From contig NZ_JACHVU010000006.1 in NCBI RefSeq assembly GCF_014190915.1, positions 1 through 64,000 on the forward strand: a stretch of 64,000 bases of DNA, written 5' to 3'. The notes under the pieces are model-generated. The model ran no database searches. It was given only the letters and a program-made list of their open reading frames with translations, and was not told where the DNA came from. The DNA comes from Mycolicibacterium iranicum. GTDB lineage: Bacteria; Actinomycetota; Actinomycetes; Mycobacteriales; Mycobacteriaceae. Both the position numbers and the translations under genes were made by a program. Below, in pieces: positions 50,081 to 60,487 of the stretch (the first letter of the stretch is position 1; each line of letters opens with the position of its first letter).

Positions 50081-51304
50081 ATGCCCAGGACCGAGATCAG
50101 TGCGGCACGGCGGTGGTCGATGCTGGTCATCGGTCTTCTGGCGACGCTGTGCGCCAACGTGTTCATCAACGGCGTAGCCTTCCTGATCCCCACCCTGCAC
50201 AACGAGCGCGGCCTCGACCTGGCCGGCGCCGGGCTGATGTCGGCGCTGCCGAGCCTCGGGATGGTGGTCACGCTGATCGCCTGGGGTTATGTGGTGGATC
50301 GCGTCGGCGAACGCGCCGTGCTGACCCTCGGCTCGGCGCTGACCGCGGTCGCCGCGTTCGCCGCGGCGGCCTCGGATTCGCTTCTGACGACCGGGGTGTT
50401 CCTGTTCCTGGGCGGCATGGCGGCCGCGAGCAGCAACACCGCCAGTGGACGACTGGTGGTCGGGTGGTTCGACGCGGAGAAGCGTGGCCTGGTGATGGGG
50501 ATCCGTCAGACGGCCCAGCCGCTGGGGGTCGGCCTCGGGGCGTTGGTGATTCCACGCCTGGCCGAATCCCACAGTGTGGCAGCGGCGCTGCTGTTCCCCG
50601 CCGTCGTGTGCGCGGCGTCGGCCCTGCTGTGCGTCCTCGCCGTGGTCGACCCGCCACGCCCGCCCCGCGCCGAAGCCGACGAGACCGCGCTGGCCAATCC
50701 GTACCGGGGCTCGTCCATGCTGTGGCGGATCCACCTGACCTCGGTACTGCTCGTCGTTCCGCAGGTCGTCGTGTGGACCTTCACCCTGGTGTGGCTGATC
50801 ACCGACCGCGGATGGTCACCGGGCTCGGCGGGCATCCTCGTGATGGTCGCGCAGATCTTCGGCGCCGCAGGGCGTATCGCCGCCGGACGGTGGTCGGACA
50901 CGTTCGTCCGACGCACCGGCGACGTGGTCGCGTCGCGGCTGCGGCCCATCCGTCTCATCGCCGTGGCCGCCGCGACGGCGATGGCGCTGCTGGCGGTGTC
51001 CGACTGGCTGGACTCACCGGCGAGCGTCGCCGTGATGATCGCGGCATCGGTGATCACGGTGTCCGACAACGGGTTGGCCTTCACGTTGATCGCCGAGTAC
51101 GCCGGGCCCTTCTGGAGTGGGCGCGCGATGGGCACCCAGAACACCAGCCAGCTGTTCGCCCAGGGGGTGATGCCGCCGCTGTTCGGAGGGTTGATCGCAA
51201 TCGCCGGTTTCCCGGCGGCGTTCGCCGTCTGCGCACTGTTCCCGCTCCTGGCGATACCCGCGGTGCCCCTGCGCGTCGAATCGAATCGCCGAGGGACATC
51301 GTGA
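50081..51304 (+). CDS. Major facilitator superfamily transporter
   Basis: A 407-residue membrane transporter with about twelve helices. Helix 1 is MLVIGLLATLCANVFINGVAFLIP. The MFS loop 2-3 motif appears as GYVVDRVGERAVLTLGSAL near residue 70. A central cytoplasmic loop (VVDPPRPPRAEADETALANPYRG) separates the halves, and the second half has AAGRIAAGRWSDTFVRR, a repeat of the loop motif. I chose ATG 50081; a start at 50054 would add nine residues. It corresponds to Rv2994. The upstream IclR-like operator suggests a link to amino acid metabolism, perhaps branched-chain amino or keto acid export; this is inference. Confidence 0.9.
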   Translation: MPRTEISAARRWSMLVIGLLATLCANVFINGVAFLIPTLHNERGLDLAGAGLMSALPSLGMVVTLIAWGYVVDRVGERAVLTLGSALTAVAAFAAAASDSLLTTGVFLFLGGMAAASSNTASGRLVVGWFDAEKRGLVMGIRQTAQPLGVGLGALVIPRLAESHSVAAALLFPAVVCAASALLCVLAVVDPPRPPRAEADETALANPYRGSSMLWRIHLTSVLLVVPQVVVWTFTLVWLITDRGWSPGSAGILVMVAQIFGAAGRIAAGRWSDTFVRRTGDVVASRLRPIRLIAVAAATAMALLAVSDWLDSPASVAVMIAASVITVSDNGLAFTLIAEYAGPFWSGRAMGTQNTSQLFAQGVMPPLFGGLIAIAGFPAAFAVCALFPLLAIPAVPLRVESNRRGTS

Positions 51305-51334
51305 GATCGGCGTACCGCCGCGACGGCGCTCCGG

Positions 51335-51949
51335 TCAGCCGACACCGGAACGCATCCGCGATCCCCGGCGCGGCACTTCCATCAATGCCGCCACCAGGAA
51401 GCATAGCGCACCGAGAAACGTGCCCAGATTGGCCAGCGGCTCGTCGACGGTGATCCCGCCCCCGCGGACGAATGCCGCGACCGCCGACACCCCGAACGCG
51501 ATACAGCCGACCAGGTTCACCGCTCCGGCCTGCCAGTCCCTCGACCGGAGTTCCAGAACCCCGCTCACGGCCGCGATCGCCGCCATCGCCAGTGCGCCGC
51601 TGACGAGGAACAACGCCGATCCGGTCGCATCAGGGGCCCACACGTAGCGGCGCTCCTCGGCCACGGCATGCGCCCACACCGCAGCGCCCGTACTGACGTT
51701 GAACAGCAGAGTGCCGGCGAACTGCGTTGCCGCCGCCCACCATTCACCGTGGCGCCGTCGATCCGACAGCGACAGCTGCATCCACGCCGCGGTGGTGAAG
51801 AACCACGATCCGACGAAGCACAGCGCATTCGCAGGCCCGGCACCCAGCGCGGGAGCCACCCCGGGCGCGGTGGCCAGCGCGAAGAACACCGACCCGACCG
51901 CGAACAGCAGGCACTGCCGGCCGAGAGTGGCGAACCCGGCGATGGTTAC
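51335..51949 (-). CDS. YrhK-like integral membrane protein, start codon unclear
   Basis: A polytopic protein of about 204 residues with six hydrophobic segments: [89 protein letters not shown] and [18 protein letters not shown]. The GS-x-FF pattern and repeated layout resemble YrhK-domain proteins; function unknown. The hydrophobic protein seems to begin at GTA ACC ATC (51949), where GTAA overlaps the leuB stop TAA. GTA is not a normal start. The first GTG downstream (51889) would cut into the first helix and give 184 aa. A GTGA ancestor changed to GTAA would explain this. Confidence 0.7.
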   Translation of the reverse strand, partial: VTIAGFATLGRQCLLFAVGSVFFALATAPGVAPALGAGPANALCFVGSWFFTTAAWMQLSLSDRRRHGEWWAAATQFAGTLLFNVSTGAAVWAHAVAEERRYVWAPDATGSALFLVSGALAMAAIAAVSGVLELRSRDWQAGAVNLVGCIAFGVSAVAAFVRGGGITVDEPLANLGTFLGALCFLVAALMEVPRRGSRMRSGVG

Positions 51950-52956
51950 AGCTTCCCGAGAATCCGTTCCGCCACCTGCGTGGTGGACAGCGTCTCGGTT
52001 CCGCGGGTGGCCAGATGCTCGGCGACCGCCTTGTCCACCCGGGTCGCGGCATCGACTTCGGCCATATGGGCCAGCAACAGGGACACGGACATGATCGCAG
52101 CCGTCGGATCCGCGATGCCCTGCCCGGCGATGTCCGGCGCGCTGCCGTGCACGGGCTCGAACATCGACGGGTTGGCCAGCGTGGCGTCGATGTTGCCGCT
52201 GGCGGCCAGACCGATACCGCCGCAGACCGCGGCGGCGAGATCGGTGATGATGTCGCCGAACAGGTTGTCGGTGACGATGACGTCGAAACGACCCGGGTCG
52301 GTGACCATGTGGATCGTGGCCGCATCCACGTGCTGGTAGGCGACCTCGACCTCGGGATACTCGGCGGCCACGGTCTGCACCGTGCGCCACCACAGCGATC
52401 CGGCGTTGGTCAGCACATTGTTCTTGTGCACCAACGTCAGATGCTTGCGCCGCTGCTGTGCTCGCCCGAAGGCGTCCTGCACCACCCGTCGCACACCGTA
52501 GGCGGTGTTCACGCTCACCTCGGTCGCGATCTCGTGCGGCGTGCCGACGCGGATCGCGCCGCCGTTACCCGTGTACGGGCCCTCGGTGCCTTCGCGCACC
52601 ACGACGAAGTCGATCTCGGGGTTACCGGCCAACGGACTCTGCACGCCCGGGTACAGCCGGCCCGGTCGCAGGTTGATGTGATGGTCGAGTTCGAAGCGGA
52701 TGCGCAGCAGCAGGCCGCGCTCCAGGACGCCGCTGGGCATCGACGGGTCGCCGATCGCACCGAGCAGGATCGCGTCGTGGCCCTTGAGCTCGTCGAGCAC
52801 CGAGTCGGGCAGCACCTCGCCCGTCCTGTGGTACAGCCGCGCACCGAGGTCGTATTCGGTCTTCTCCACGCCGGGCATCACGGCGTCGAGCACCTTGAGC
52901 GCTTCGCCGATGACTTCGGGTCCGATGCCGTCGCCGGCCACCACCGCGAGTCTCAT
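51946..52956 (-). CDS. leuB: 3-isopropylmalate dehydrogenase
   Basis: Oxidative decarboxylation of 3-isopropylmalate in leucine synthesis, NAD-dependent. The 336-residue protein has [24 protein letters not shown] at the N-terminus, [25 protein letters not shown] near residue 85, [17 protein letters not shown], and the metal/substrate region [44 protein letters not shown] near residue 200. [19 protein letters not shown] is the cofactor site. The start ATG 52956 overlaps the serA stop as ATGA, so leuB is coupled to serine synthesis, not to leuCD. Confidence 0.98.
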   Translation of the reverse strand: MRLAVVAGDGIGPEVIGEALKVLDAVMPGVEKTEYDLGARLYHRTGEVLPDSVLDELKGHDAILLGAIGDPSMPSGVLERGLLLRIRFELDHHINLRPGRLYPGVQSPLAGNPEIDFVVVREGTEGPYTGNGGAIRVGTPHEIATEVSVNTAYGVRRVVQDAFGRAQQRRKHLTLVHKNNVLTNAGSLWWRTVQTVAAEYPEVEVAYQHVDAATIHMVTDPGRFDVIVTDNLFGDIITDLAAAVCGGIGLAASGNIDATLANPSMFEPVHGSAPDIAGQGIADPTAAIMSVSLLLAHMAEVDAATRVDKAVAEHLATRGTETLSTTQVAERILGKL

Positions 52957-54539
52957 GTCAGATCAACCACTTCCAGTGTCACAGCGGCGACGTCTCTGCC
53001 GATCGCGGCGAGCACGTCCTGGGGTACCTCGCGGTCGAGCCGCAGCATGATCGTCGCGCCCTGACCGTCGGCGTCCTGGCTGAGCTGCGCGGCAAGGATG
53101 TTCACCGACGCGCCCCCGAGCAGGGTGCCGATCTTGCCGAGCGCACCGGGCTGGTCGTCGTAGTTGATGATCAGGTTCACGCCCTCGGCACGCAGATCGA
53201 GGTTGCGCCCGTTGACCTGGACGATCTTCTCGACGAGCTGCGGACCGGACAGCGTTCCCGAGACGTTGACCGTCGAGCCGTCGGCGGCCACCGCGCGGAC
53301 GTCGACCACGCTGCGGTGATTCGGGCTCTCGCTCTCCGCGTCGATCGAGGCCTCGACACCGCGCTCGGCGGCCAGCGCCGGGGCGTTGACGAAGGTCACC
53401 TGGTCTTCGATGACGGCCGAGAACAGGCCGCGCAGCGCCGAGAGGCGCAACACCCCGACATCCTCGGAGGCGAGCTCACCGCGCACCTGGACGCACAGCT
53501 TCGTGGGCAGTTCGGCCGACAGCGCCCCGGCGAGCAGACCCAGCTTGCGCACCAGGTCCAGCCACGGCGCGACCTCCTCGCCGACGGTGCCTCCGCCGAC
53601 GTTGACGGCGTCGGGCACGAATTCCCCGGCCAGCGCGAGCTTCACGCTGGCGGCGACGTCGGTGCCGGCCCGGTCCTGCGCCTCGGCGGTGGACGCGCCG
53701 AGATGCGGGGTGACCACCACCTGCGGCAACTCGAAGAGCGGGCTGTCGGTGCACGGCTCGGTGGAGAAGACGTCCAGGCCGGCGCCCCGCACGTGGCCGC
53801 TGGTGATCGCGTCGGCGAGCGCGGCCTCGTCGATCAGGCCACCGCGCGCGGCGTTGACGATGATGACGCCCGGCTTCATCTTGGCCAGCGCCTCCGTGCC
53901 GATCAGCCCGGTGGTCTCCTTGGTCTTGGGCAGGTGCACCGAGATGAAGTCGGCGCGGCCGAGCAGCTCGTCGAGGGTCAGCAGCTCGATGCCGAGCTGA
54001 GCGGCCCGCGCCTGGGATACATACGGGTCGTAGGCGGTGATGTGGGCGCCGAAGGCGGCGAGGCGCTGTGCCACCAACTGGCCGATGCGGCCGAGGCCGA
54101 CGACGCCGACCGTCTTGCCGAAGATCTCCGTGCCCGAGAACGACGACCGCTTCCAGGTGTGTTCGCGCAGCGTGGCGTCGGCGGCCGGGATCTGACGGGC
54201 GGCCGACAGCAGCAGCGCCAAGGCATGCTCGGCGGCGCTGTGGATGTTCGACGTCGGCGCGTTGACCACCAGGACGCCCCGGGCCGTCGCGGCGTCGACG
54301 TCGACGTTGTCCAGGCCGACACCGGCCCTGGCCACGATCTTCAGTTTCGGCGCGGCGGCGAGGACCTCGGCGTCGACCGTGGTCGCGGACCGTACGAGCA
54401 GCGCATCGGCGTCGACCACGGCGGCCAGCAGCTTCTCACGGTCGGGCCCGTCCACCCAGCGGACCTCGACCTGGTCCCCCAGGGCCTCCACCGTCGATTG
54501 GGCCAGCTTGTCGGCGATCAGTACAACAGGAAGACTCAC
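52953..54539 (-). CDS. serA: D-3-phosphoglycerate dehydrogenase (long, ACT-containing form)
   Basis: First step of serine synthesis from 3-phosphoglycerate. The 528-residue protein has the substrate domain at the N-terminus, the NAD site [30 protein letters not shown] near residues 145-175, and the catalytic [15 protein letters not shown] and [14 protein letters not shown] (His near residue 280). An intervening allosteric domain (about residues 310-450) and a C-terminal ACT domain [22 protein letters not shown] complete it. This two-regulatory-domain form is the mycobacterial type, inhibited by serine. It is followed by leuB with a 4-base overlap and diverges from the FAD oxidoreductase gene over 14 bp. 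Confidence 0.98.
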   Translation of the reverse strand: MSLPVVLIADKLAQSTVEALGDQVEVRWVDGPDREKLLAAVVDADALLVRSATTVDAEVLAAAPKLKIVARAGVGLDNVDVDAATARGVLVVNAPTSNIHSAAEHALALLLSAARQIPAADATLREHTWKRSSFSGTEIFGKTVGVVGLGRIGQLVAQRLAAFGAHITAYDPYVSQARAAQLGIELLTLDELLGRADFISVHLPKTKETTGLIGTEALAKMKPGVIIVNAARGGLIDEAALADAITSGHVRGAGLDVFSTEPCTDSPLFELPQVVVTPHLGASTAEAQDRAGTDVAASVKLALAGEFVPDAVNVGGGTVGEEVAPWLDLVRKLGLLAGALSAELPTKLCVQVRGELASEDVGVLRLSALRGLFSAVIEDQVTFVNAPALAAERGVEASIDAESESPNHRSVVDVRAVAADGSTVNVSGTLSGPQLVEKIVQVNGRNLDLRAEGVNLIINYDDQPGALGKIGTLLGGASVNILAAQLSQDADGQGATIMLRLDREVPQDVLAAIGRDVAAVTLEVVDLT

Positions 54540-54553
54540 GAGGCCTCAGCCTA

Positions 54554-56002
54554 ATGGGCTCTAATGTCCGGGTGGAATTGACGGTCGTCGGGAGCGGGCC
54601 CAACGGGTTGGCCGCCGCTGTGATCTGCGCACGAGCAGGCGTGTCGGTGCGGGTCATCGAAACGCAGGACACCCCGGGCGGCGGTGCGCGCACGCTGCCC
54701 GATCCCGAGTTCGGCGGGGTGTCGCACGACATCTGCTCGGCGGTCCACCCGCTGGCGCTGGCCTCGCCGTTCTTCGCCGAGTTCGACCTGCGGGCCCGCG
54801 GCGTCCAGCTCATCGTGCCCGACGTGTCCTACGGCAACCCGCTGCCGGGCCGGCCCGCCGCGATCGGCTACCGCGACATCGAGCGCACCTGCGCCGAACT
54901 CGACGACGGCGCCTCGTGGCGTCGGCTGCTCGGACCGCTGGCGGCCGACTGCGACGGCGTGGTCGGGTTGATCCTGGGCGACAAGCGCTCGATCCCGCCG
55001 AGCATCCCCGCCGCGCTGCGCGTCGCCCCGCGACTGCTGGCCCAGGGCACCCCGGCGTGGCGCACCCTGATCGGCGAGGACGCCCGCGCGCTGTTCACCG
55101 GCGTTGCCGCACATACTATTTCGCAGATGCCGTCGCTGGTCGCCTCGGGTGCGGGCCTGATGCTCTCGACGCTGGGCCACGCGGTCGGGTGGCCGATCCC
55201 GGTCGGGGGTTCGCAGGCGATTCCCGACGCGCTGCTGGCCGACCTGCGGGCCCACGGCGGAGAACTCGTGCTCGGCGAGGAGGTCACCAGCCCGCCTTCG
55301 GGAGTGGTGCTCTACGACACGGCGCCGACCGCGCTGCTCGACATCTACGGCGACCGTCTGCCCGCGAGCTACGCCCGACGGCTGCAGCGGTACCGCTACG
55401 GCCCGGGCGTCGCGAAGGTCGACTTCGTGCTCACCGGCGAGATCCCCTGGCGCGACCCGCGTCTGGCCGACGCACCGACGCTTCACCTCGGCGGCGATCG
55501 GACCACGATGGCGCGGGCAGAGAAGGAGATCGCCCAGGGCAGGCATGCGCCGTGGCCGATGGTGCTCGCGGCGTTGCCCCACCTCGCGGACCCGGGCCGG
55601 ATCGACGCCCAGGGCAGGCGTCCGCTGTGGACCTACGCGCACGTTCCCGCAGGCTCCACCGTCGACATGGCCGACGCCGTCATCGAGGTGTTCGAACGCT
55701 TCGCACCCGGCTTCCGCGACGTGGTGGCCGGGGTGCGCAGTGTCCCGGCCGCCCGCCTGGCCGACCACAACGCCAACCTGGTCGGCGGTGACATCGGCGT
55801 CGGCGGCAACAACATGTTCAGCGCGCTCACCGGTCCGACCCTGCGGTGGAATCCGTGGTCCACGCCGATTCCGAAGGCCTACCTGTGCTCGTCGGCGACA
55901 CCCCCCGGCGGCGGCGTCCACGGGATGGCCGGCTACTACGCCGCGCGCACCGTGCTGCGCCGGGAGTTCGGCATCGAGGAAGTGCCCTCGCTCTCCCCGT
56001 GA
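54554..56002 (+). CDS. FAD-dependent oxidoreductase, phytoene-desaturase/amine-oxidase fold
   Basis: A 482-residue flavoprotein. The dinucleotide-binding fold is [36 protein letters not shown] (residues about 7-42). [27 protein letters not shown] follows, and a C-terminal FAD-closing region [15 protein letters not shown]. Relatives include phytoene desaturase-like proteins and the pyridine nucleotide-disulfide oxidoreductase-like PYROXD2 group; the substrate is unknown. It corresponds to Rv2997. The start ATG 54554 is 14 bp from the serA start, and no Shine-Dalgarno is seen, so a leaderless start is possible. Its stop codon lies inside a hairpin shared with the next gene. Confidence 0.88.
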   Translation: MGSNVRVELTVVGSGPNGLAAAVICARAGVSVRVIETQDTPGGGARTLPDPEFGGVSHDICSAVHPLALASPFFAEFDLRARGVQLIVPDVSYGNPLPGRPAAIGYRDIERTCAELDDGASWRRLLGPLAADCDGVVGLILGDKRSIPPSIPAALRVAPRLLAQGTPAWRTLIGEDARALFTGVAAHTISQMPSLVASGAGLMLSTLGHAVGWPIPVGGSQAIPDALLADLRAHGGELVLGEEVTSPPSGVVLYDTAPTALLDIYGDRLPASYARRLQRYRYGPGVAKVDFVLTGEIPWRDPRLADAPTLHLGGDRTTMARAEKEIAQGRHAPWPMVLAALPHLADPGRIDAQGRRPLWTYAHVPAGSTVDMADAVIEVFERFAPGFRDVVAGVRSVPAARLADHNANLVGGDIGVGGNNMFSALTGPTLRWNPWSTPIPKAYLCSSATPPGGGVHGMAGYYAARTVLRREFGIEEVPSLSP

Positions 56003-56051
56003 TTTCGGTGTCATCGGTCAACGTCAGAGTGACCATTGACACCGAAATCAC
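55999..56051. terminator. Bidirectional hairpin containing both flanking stop codons
   Basis: GTGATTTCGGTGTCA (55999-56013) and TGACACCGAAATCAC (56037-56051) are a perfect 15-bp inverted repeat with a 23-base loop. The TGA at 56000-56002 ends the plus-strand oxidoreductase gene, and by symmetry the TGA at 56050-56048 ends the minus-strand DUF3159 gene. There is no T-tract. It probably acts as a shared terminator. Confidence 0.75.
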
Positions 56052-56671
56052 TCGGGAAGGCCGCGCGGGAGCGTGCGCATCCCGGTACGGATCGCCAGGT
56101 AGATGAACGTCGACGTCACCAGGAAGACCGGCCAGCCCATGGCGATCCGCGCGATCGCCAGCATGCCCTCCTGGTCGGTGTCGTACAGGTAGAACTGCAC
56201 CGCGAAGCGGGTGGCCGAAACCACCGCCATCATCAGCGTCACGAGGTCAAAGGCCATCCGCACCCTGCGGGTCCGGCGCCACGTGTCGTCGCGGCCGGTC
56301 ATCCAGGCCCACACCACGCCGATGAGGGGGCGGCCCACCACGACGCTGCCGGTGAACAGCACCGCCATGGCCAGATACATCCAGATGCCGGGCAGGTAGA
56401 AATCCTTGGCCTGACCGGTGACGAGCGCGAAGCCGGCGCCGACCGCGATCCCGGCGAACCCGAACAGCGCAGGCCGCGTCGACTCCCGGCGCACCAGCTG
56501 CCACGCCAGCACGACCGCACCGGCCGACACCGCGGCGATCAGCGCCGGGGTCAGCCCCGCGACGGCGTTGAGGGCGGCGAACAGCGTCACCGGCAAGCCT
56601 GTGTAGACGAGCCCGCGAACTCCGCCTGCGCGGGCCAGCAGAGCGGCGGCCGGCGTCGATGTGCCCGTCAT
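56048..56671 (-). CDS. DUF3159 integral membrane protein
   Basis: A membrane protein of about 207 residues with five or six helices, including LVYTGLPVTLFAALNAVAGL, ALIAAVSAGAVVLAWQLV, ALFGFAGIAVGAGFALVTG, LPGIWMYLAMAVLFTGSVVVG and GWPVFLVTSTFIYLAI. Family features are RPLIGVVWAWMTGRDDTWRRTRRVRMAFDLVTLMMA and FAVQFYLYDTD. DUF3159 is an actinobacterial family of unknown function. I took ATG 56671 (MTGTSTPAAALL); an in-frame GTG at 56677 is an alternative. The large hairpin at 56692-56755 separates it from ilvC, so it may have its own promoter or receive only read-through. Confidence 0.87.
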   Translation of the reverse strand: MTGTSTPAAALLARAGGVRGLVYTGLPVTLFAALNAVAGLTPALIAAVSAGAVVLAWQLVRRESTRPALFGFAGIAVGAGFALVTGQAKDFYLPGIWMYLAMAVLFTGSVVVGRPLIGVVWAWMTGRDDTWRRTRRVRMAFDLVTLMMAVVSATRFAVQFYLYDTDQEGMLAIARIAMGWPVFLVTSTFIYLAIRTGMRTLPRGLPE

Positions 56672-56691
56672 GAGCACCGAGGGTACCGAAA

Positions 56692-56755
56692 CGCCGAACT
56701 GGGATTCCCGGTCGTGATCTGGAACAGATCAACGACCGGGAATCCCAGTTCGGCG
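56692..56755. repeat. Long palindromic element (30-bp stem hairpin) after ilvC
   Basis: CGCCGAACTGGGATTCCCGG and four further bases (56692-56715) pair perfectly with 56732-56755. After one bulged base, GATCTG and CAGATC add six pairs, closing on a GAA loop. It starts 17 bp after the ilvC stop and should block transcription beyond ilvC. The outer left arm GCCGAACTG-ATTCCCGGTCGTGATC matches the 83-bp tandem repeat unit near mutM with one difference (G for A), so both belong to one repeat family. Confidence 0.9.
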
Positions 56756-56771
56756 CAAAGGGTAGAAAGTG

Positions 56772-57821
<1,050 letters not shown>

Positions 57822-57824
57822 TTA

Positions 57825-58325
57825 CTACTTGGTGCTGATACCGCGAGGACCGCGGGACAGCGACACCACACCGGACTGGACGATCTCTCGGACCCCGTAG
57901 GGCTCGAGCACCCGCAGCAGCGCTTCGATCTTCTCAGGCGTGCCTGTGGCCTCCACCGTCAGCGACTCATTGGACACGTCGACGACCTTGGCGCGGAACA
58001 GGTTGACCGCCTCGATGACCTGACTGCGGGTCGTGGCATCGGTGCGGACCTTGATCAGCGCGAGCTCACGGGAGACGGAGTTCGCCTCGTCCTGCTCGAC
58101 GATCTTGATCACGTTGATCAGCTTGTTGAGCTGCTTGGTGATCTGCTCCAGCGGTGACTCCTCGACGTCGACCACGATGGTCATGCGCGAGAGGTCCTTG
58201 TGCTCAGTGGCGCCGACGGCCAGCGACTGGATGTTGTAGCCGCGGCGGGAGAACAGCGACGCCACACGGGCCAGGACGCCGGGCTTGTCCTCGACGAGCA
58301 CCGACAGCGTGTGCGTGGTGGGCAT
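57825..58325 (-). CDS. ilvN: Acetolactate synthase small (regulatory) subunit
   Basis: A 166-residue regulatory subunit that gives valine feedback to IlvB. The N-terminal ACT domain HTLSVLVEDKPGVLARVASLFSRRGYNIQSLAVG occupies residues about 5-38, with MTIVVDVEESPLEQITKQLNKLINVIKI. The C-terminal domain ends LEPYGVREIVQSGVVSLSRG. Size is standard. The start ATG 58325 overlaps the ilvB stop by one base (TAATG), so the two are coupled to give balanced subunits. Confidence 0.98.
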   Translation of the reverse strand: MPTTHTLSVLVEDKPGVLARVASLFSRRGYNIQSLAVGATEHKDLSRMTIVVDVEESPLEQITKQLNKLINVIKIVEQDEANSVSRELALIKVRTDATTRSQVIEAVNLFRAKVVDVSNESLTVEATGTPEKIEALLRVLEPYGVREIVQSGVVSLSRGPRGISTK

Positions 58326-60196
58326 TATGCGTGTCCCTCTTCGTTGTCGAACAGCGGACGGATCCCGCGGGCCGCCTGGATCTCATCATTGCTGGTGCCT
58401 GCGGCCACCATCGGCCACACCTGGGCGTCGGCGCCCACCACGAACTCGATGACCACGGGCCGGTCGTTGATCTCGCGCGCCTGCGCGATCACGCCTTCCA
58501 CGTCTTCGGCACGCTCGCAACGCAATCCGACGCACCCCAGCGCCTCGGACAGCTTCACGAAATCCGGGATGCGGCGGGTGTGCGTGGCCAGATCGGTCTG
58601 GCTGTACCGCTGCTCGTAGAACAGCGTCTGCCACTGCCGCACCATGCCGAGGTTGCCGTTGTTGATCAGCGCGACCTTGATCGGCACGCCCTCGATCGCA
58701 CACGTCGCCAGTTCCTGGTTGGTCATCTGGAAGCAGCCGTCGCCGTCGATGGCCCACACCTCGGCCTCGGGACGGCCCATCTTCGCGCCCATGGCGGCCG
58801 GAACGGCGAAGCCCATGGTGCCCAGACCACCGGAGTTGAGCCACGTCTTGGGCTTCTCGTAGGAGATGAACTGCGCCGCCCACATCTGGTGCTGACCCAC
58901 GCCGGCCACGTACACCGCGTCCGGGCCGGCCATCTTGCCCAGCGTCTCGATCACGTATTCCGGGCTCAGGCTGCCGTCGCTCTGCGGGCCGTAGCTCAGG
59001 GGGTACGTCGACTGGATCCCGTCCAGGTACTCCCACCAGGCGTCCATCTCGATCGCGCCGACCGAGGCCGCGCGCAGCGCGTCGATCAGGTCGGTGATCA
59101 CGTTCTTGACGTCGCCCACGATCGGCACGTCGGCGTGCCGGTTCTTGCCGATCTCGGCGGGGTCGATGTCGGCGTGAATCACCTTCGCATCGGGGGCGAA
59201 CGAATCCAGCTTGCCCGTCACGCGGTCGTCGAACCGGGTGCCCAGCGCGATCAGCAGGTCGCTGCGCTGCAGTGCGGCGACCGCGGCCACGGTGCCGTGC
59301 ATCCCGGGCATGCCCAGGTTCTGCCGGTGGCTGTCCGGGAACGCGCCGCGCGCCATCAGCGTGGTCACCACCGGGATACCGGTCAGCTCGGCCAATTCCA
59401 GCAGCTGCTCGGAGGCCTCACCGCGGATGATGCCGCCGCCGACGTAGAGGACGGGCTTGCGCGCCTCGGCGATCAGCTTGGCGGCCTCGCGGATCTGCCG
59501 GTTGTGCGGCTTGGTGTTCGGCTTGTAGCCCGGCAGCTCGAACTGCGGCGGCCACGCGAATGTGCAGTCGCCCTGCAGCACGTCCTTGGGGATGTCGACG
59601 AGCACCGGACCCGGCCGGCCGCTGGCGGCGATGTGGAAGGCCTCGGCGATGACGCGGGCGATGTCGTCGCCGTTGCGCACCAGGAAGTTGTGCTTGGTGA
59701 CCGGCATGGTGATGCCCGAGATGTCGGCTTCCTGGAACGCGTCGGTGCCGATGAGGCTCCGTCCGACCTGGCCGGTGATCGCCACCATCGGGATCGAGTC
59801 CATGTAGGCGTCGGCCAGCGGGGTCACCAGGTTGGTCGCGCCGGGACCCGAGGTGGCCATGCACACCCCCACGCGTCCGGTGGCGTGCGCGTAGCCGCTG
59901 GCGGCGTGGCCACCGCCCTGCTCGTGGCGCACCAGGACGTGACGCAGCTTCTGCGAGTCGTACAGCGGGTCGTAGACCGGCAGCACGGCACCTCCGGGGA
60001 TACCGAAGATGACGTCGACACCGAGCTCCTCGAGGGAGCGGATGACCGCCTGCGCTCCGGTGAGCTGGTGCGGGGCAACGCTATTGGCGGTGTTGGGCTG
60101 CGCCGGGGCTATCGCGGAGTTGTGCTTCGCGGCAGCCGCAGACCCGTTTGTCGGGGTCGCCGACTGTTCGGGCGGTCGCTTCGTGGGTGCGCTCAC
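58325..60196 (-). CDS. ilvB: Acetolactate synthase large (catalytic) subunit
   Basis: Thiamine diphosphate enzyme that condenses pyruvate to acetolactate or with 2-ketobutyrate. The 623-residue protein has a Ser/Ala-rich N-terminal extension, then [64 protein letters not shown] (catalytic Glu region near residue 90), and the C-terminal ThDP-Mg motif [22 protein letters not shown] near residue 485. The start GTG 60196 has AGAGGA upstream. It is first in ilvBNC, about 50 bp after a leader terminator, so expression depends on read-through of that attenuator. Confidence 0.98.
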   Translation of the reverse strand: MSAPTKRPPEQSATPTNGSAAAAKHNSAIAPAQPNTANSVAPHQLTGAQAVIRSLEELGVDVIFGIPGGAVLPVYDPLYDSQKLRHVLVRHEQGGGHAASGYAHATGRVGVCMATSGPGATNLVTPLADAYMDSIPMVAITGQVGRSLIGTDAFQEADISGITMPVTKHNFLVRNGDDIARVIAEAFHIAASGRPGPVLVDIPKDVLQGDCTFAWPPQFELPGYKPNTKPHNRQIREAAKLIAEARKPVLYVGGGIIRGEASEQLLELAELTGIPVVTTLMARGAFPDSHRQNLGMPGMHGTVAAVAALQRSDLLIALGTRFDDRVTGKLDSFAPDAKVIHADIDPAEIGKNRHADVPIVGDVKNVITDLIDALRAASVGAIEMDAWWEYLDGIQSTYPLSYGPQSDGSLSPEYVIETLGKMAGPDAVYVAGVGQHQMWAAQFISYEKPKTWLNSGGLGTMGFAVPAAMGAKMGRPEAEVWAIDGDGCFQMTNQELATCAIEGVPIKVALINNGNLGMVRQWQTLFYEQRYSQTDLATHTRRIPDFVKLSEALGCVGLRCERAEDVEGVIAQAREINDRPVVIEFVVGADAQVWPMVAAGTSNDEIQAARGIRPLFDNEEGHA

Positions 60197-60253
60197 GGTG
60201 TCCTCTGGTCTTTCTCTACTCGGCTGATCTTCTCAAATCGGTGCTGGGGCAAC

Positions 60254-60302
60254 AAAAAACCCCCGTCAGCCCGGTGGCTGAGCGAGGGTTGCGCGTCGAT
60301 GC
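60254..60302 (-). terminator. ilvB attenuator: terminator and overlapping antiterminator arm
   Basis: In the minus-strand RNA, AACCC (60290-60286)/GGGTT (60262-60258) and TCAGCC/GGCTGA around a 4-base loop make the terminator, followed by six U (60259-60254, sharing its first bases with the stem). The segment GCATCGACGCGCAACCC (60302-60286) contains the terminator's 5' arm. It can instead pair with GGGTTGCGCGTTGATGC (60351-60335) inside the leader peptide gene, 16 of 17 bases Watson-Crick and one G-U. The two folds exclude each other. Confidence 0.88.
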
Positions 60303-60309
60303 GGTTTTG

Positions 60310-60375
60310 CTATGCCCGAATCAGGGCCAGCGCGGCATCAACGCGCAACCCAATTACTACGAGCAAGGTCTGCAT
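60310..60375 (-). CDS. ilvB leader peptide (attenuator peptide)
   Basis: A 21-codon open frame, ATG 60375 to TAG 60310. It begins MQTLLVVIGLRV and ends ALIRA; ten of its residues are Leu, Val or Ile, including LLVVI at positions 4-8. This is the pattern of branched-chain amino acid leader peptides. It lies between a good promoter (about ten bases upstream) and the terminator/antiterminator structure. When charged branched-chain tRNA is scarce, a ribosome stalled at LLVVI would leave codons 9-14 free to form the antiterminator. It would be translated almost leaderless. It is too short for ordinary gene callers. Confidence 0.85.
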   Translation of the reverse strand: MQTLLVVIGLRVDAALALIRA

Positions 60376-60383
60376 AGCAGACG

Positions 60384-60413
60384 ACGGTAGCCGCCCTACT
60401 GCTCAAAGGTCAA
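60384..60413 (-). promoter_or_regulatory. Sigma-A type promoter of the ilvBNC leader
   Basis: On the minus strand TTGACC (60413-60408), an 18-base spacer and TACCGT (60389-60384) predict initiation near 60377, within a few bases of the leader peptide ATG at 60375. Therefore the leader RNA is about 125 bases to the terminator. Confidence 0.7.
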
Positions 60414-60487
60414 ATCTGCGCCCCACAGACGCGTGCGCCGCGCGCACGTGAGTGATGCGGAACGCGCGCCGGTGCGATGATGGCGAG

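Noticed and set aside
51335..52393. Longer version of the YrhK-like gene starting inside leuB (352 codons)
   Set aside because: The extra N-terminal part is an Arg-rich shadow of leuB without membrane character or family similarity.
58154..60451. Long plus-strand open frame (765 codons) across ilvN/ilvB
   Set aside because: Shadow of ilvBN; it would also run through the attenuator structure, and its composition is not protein-like.
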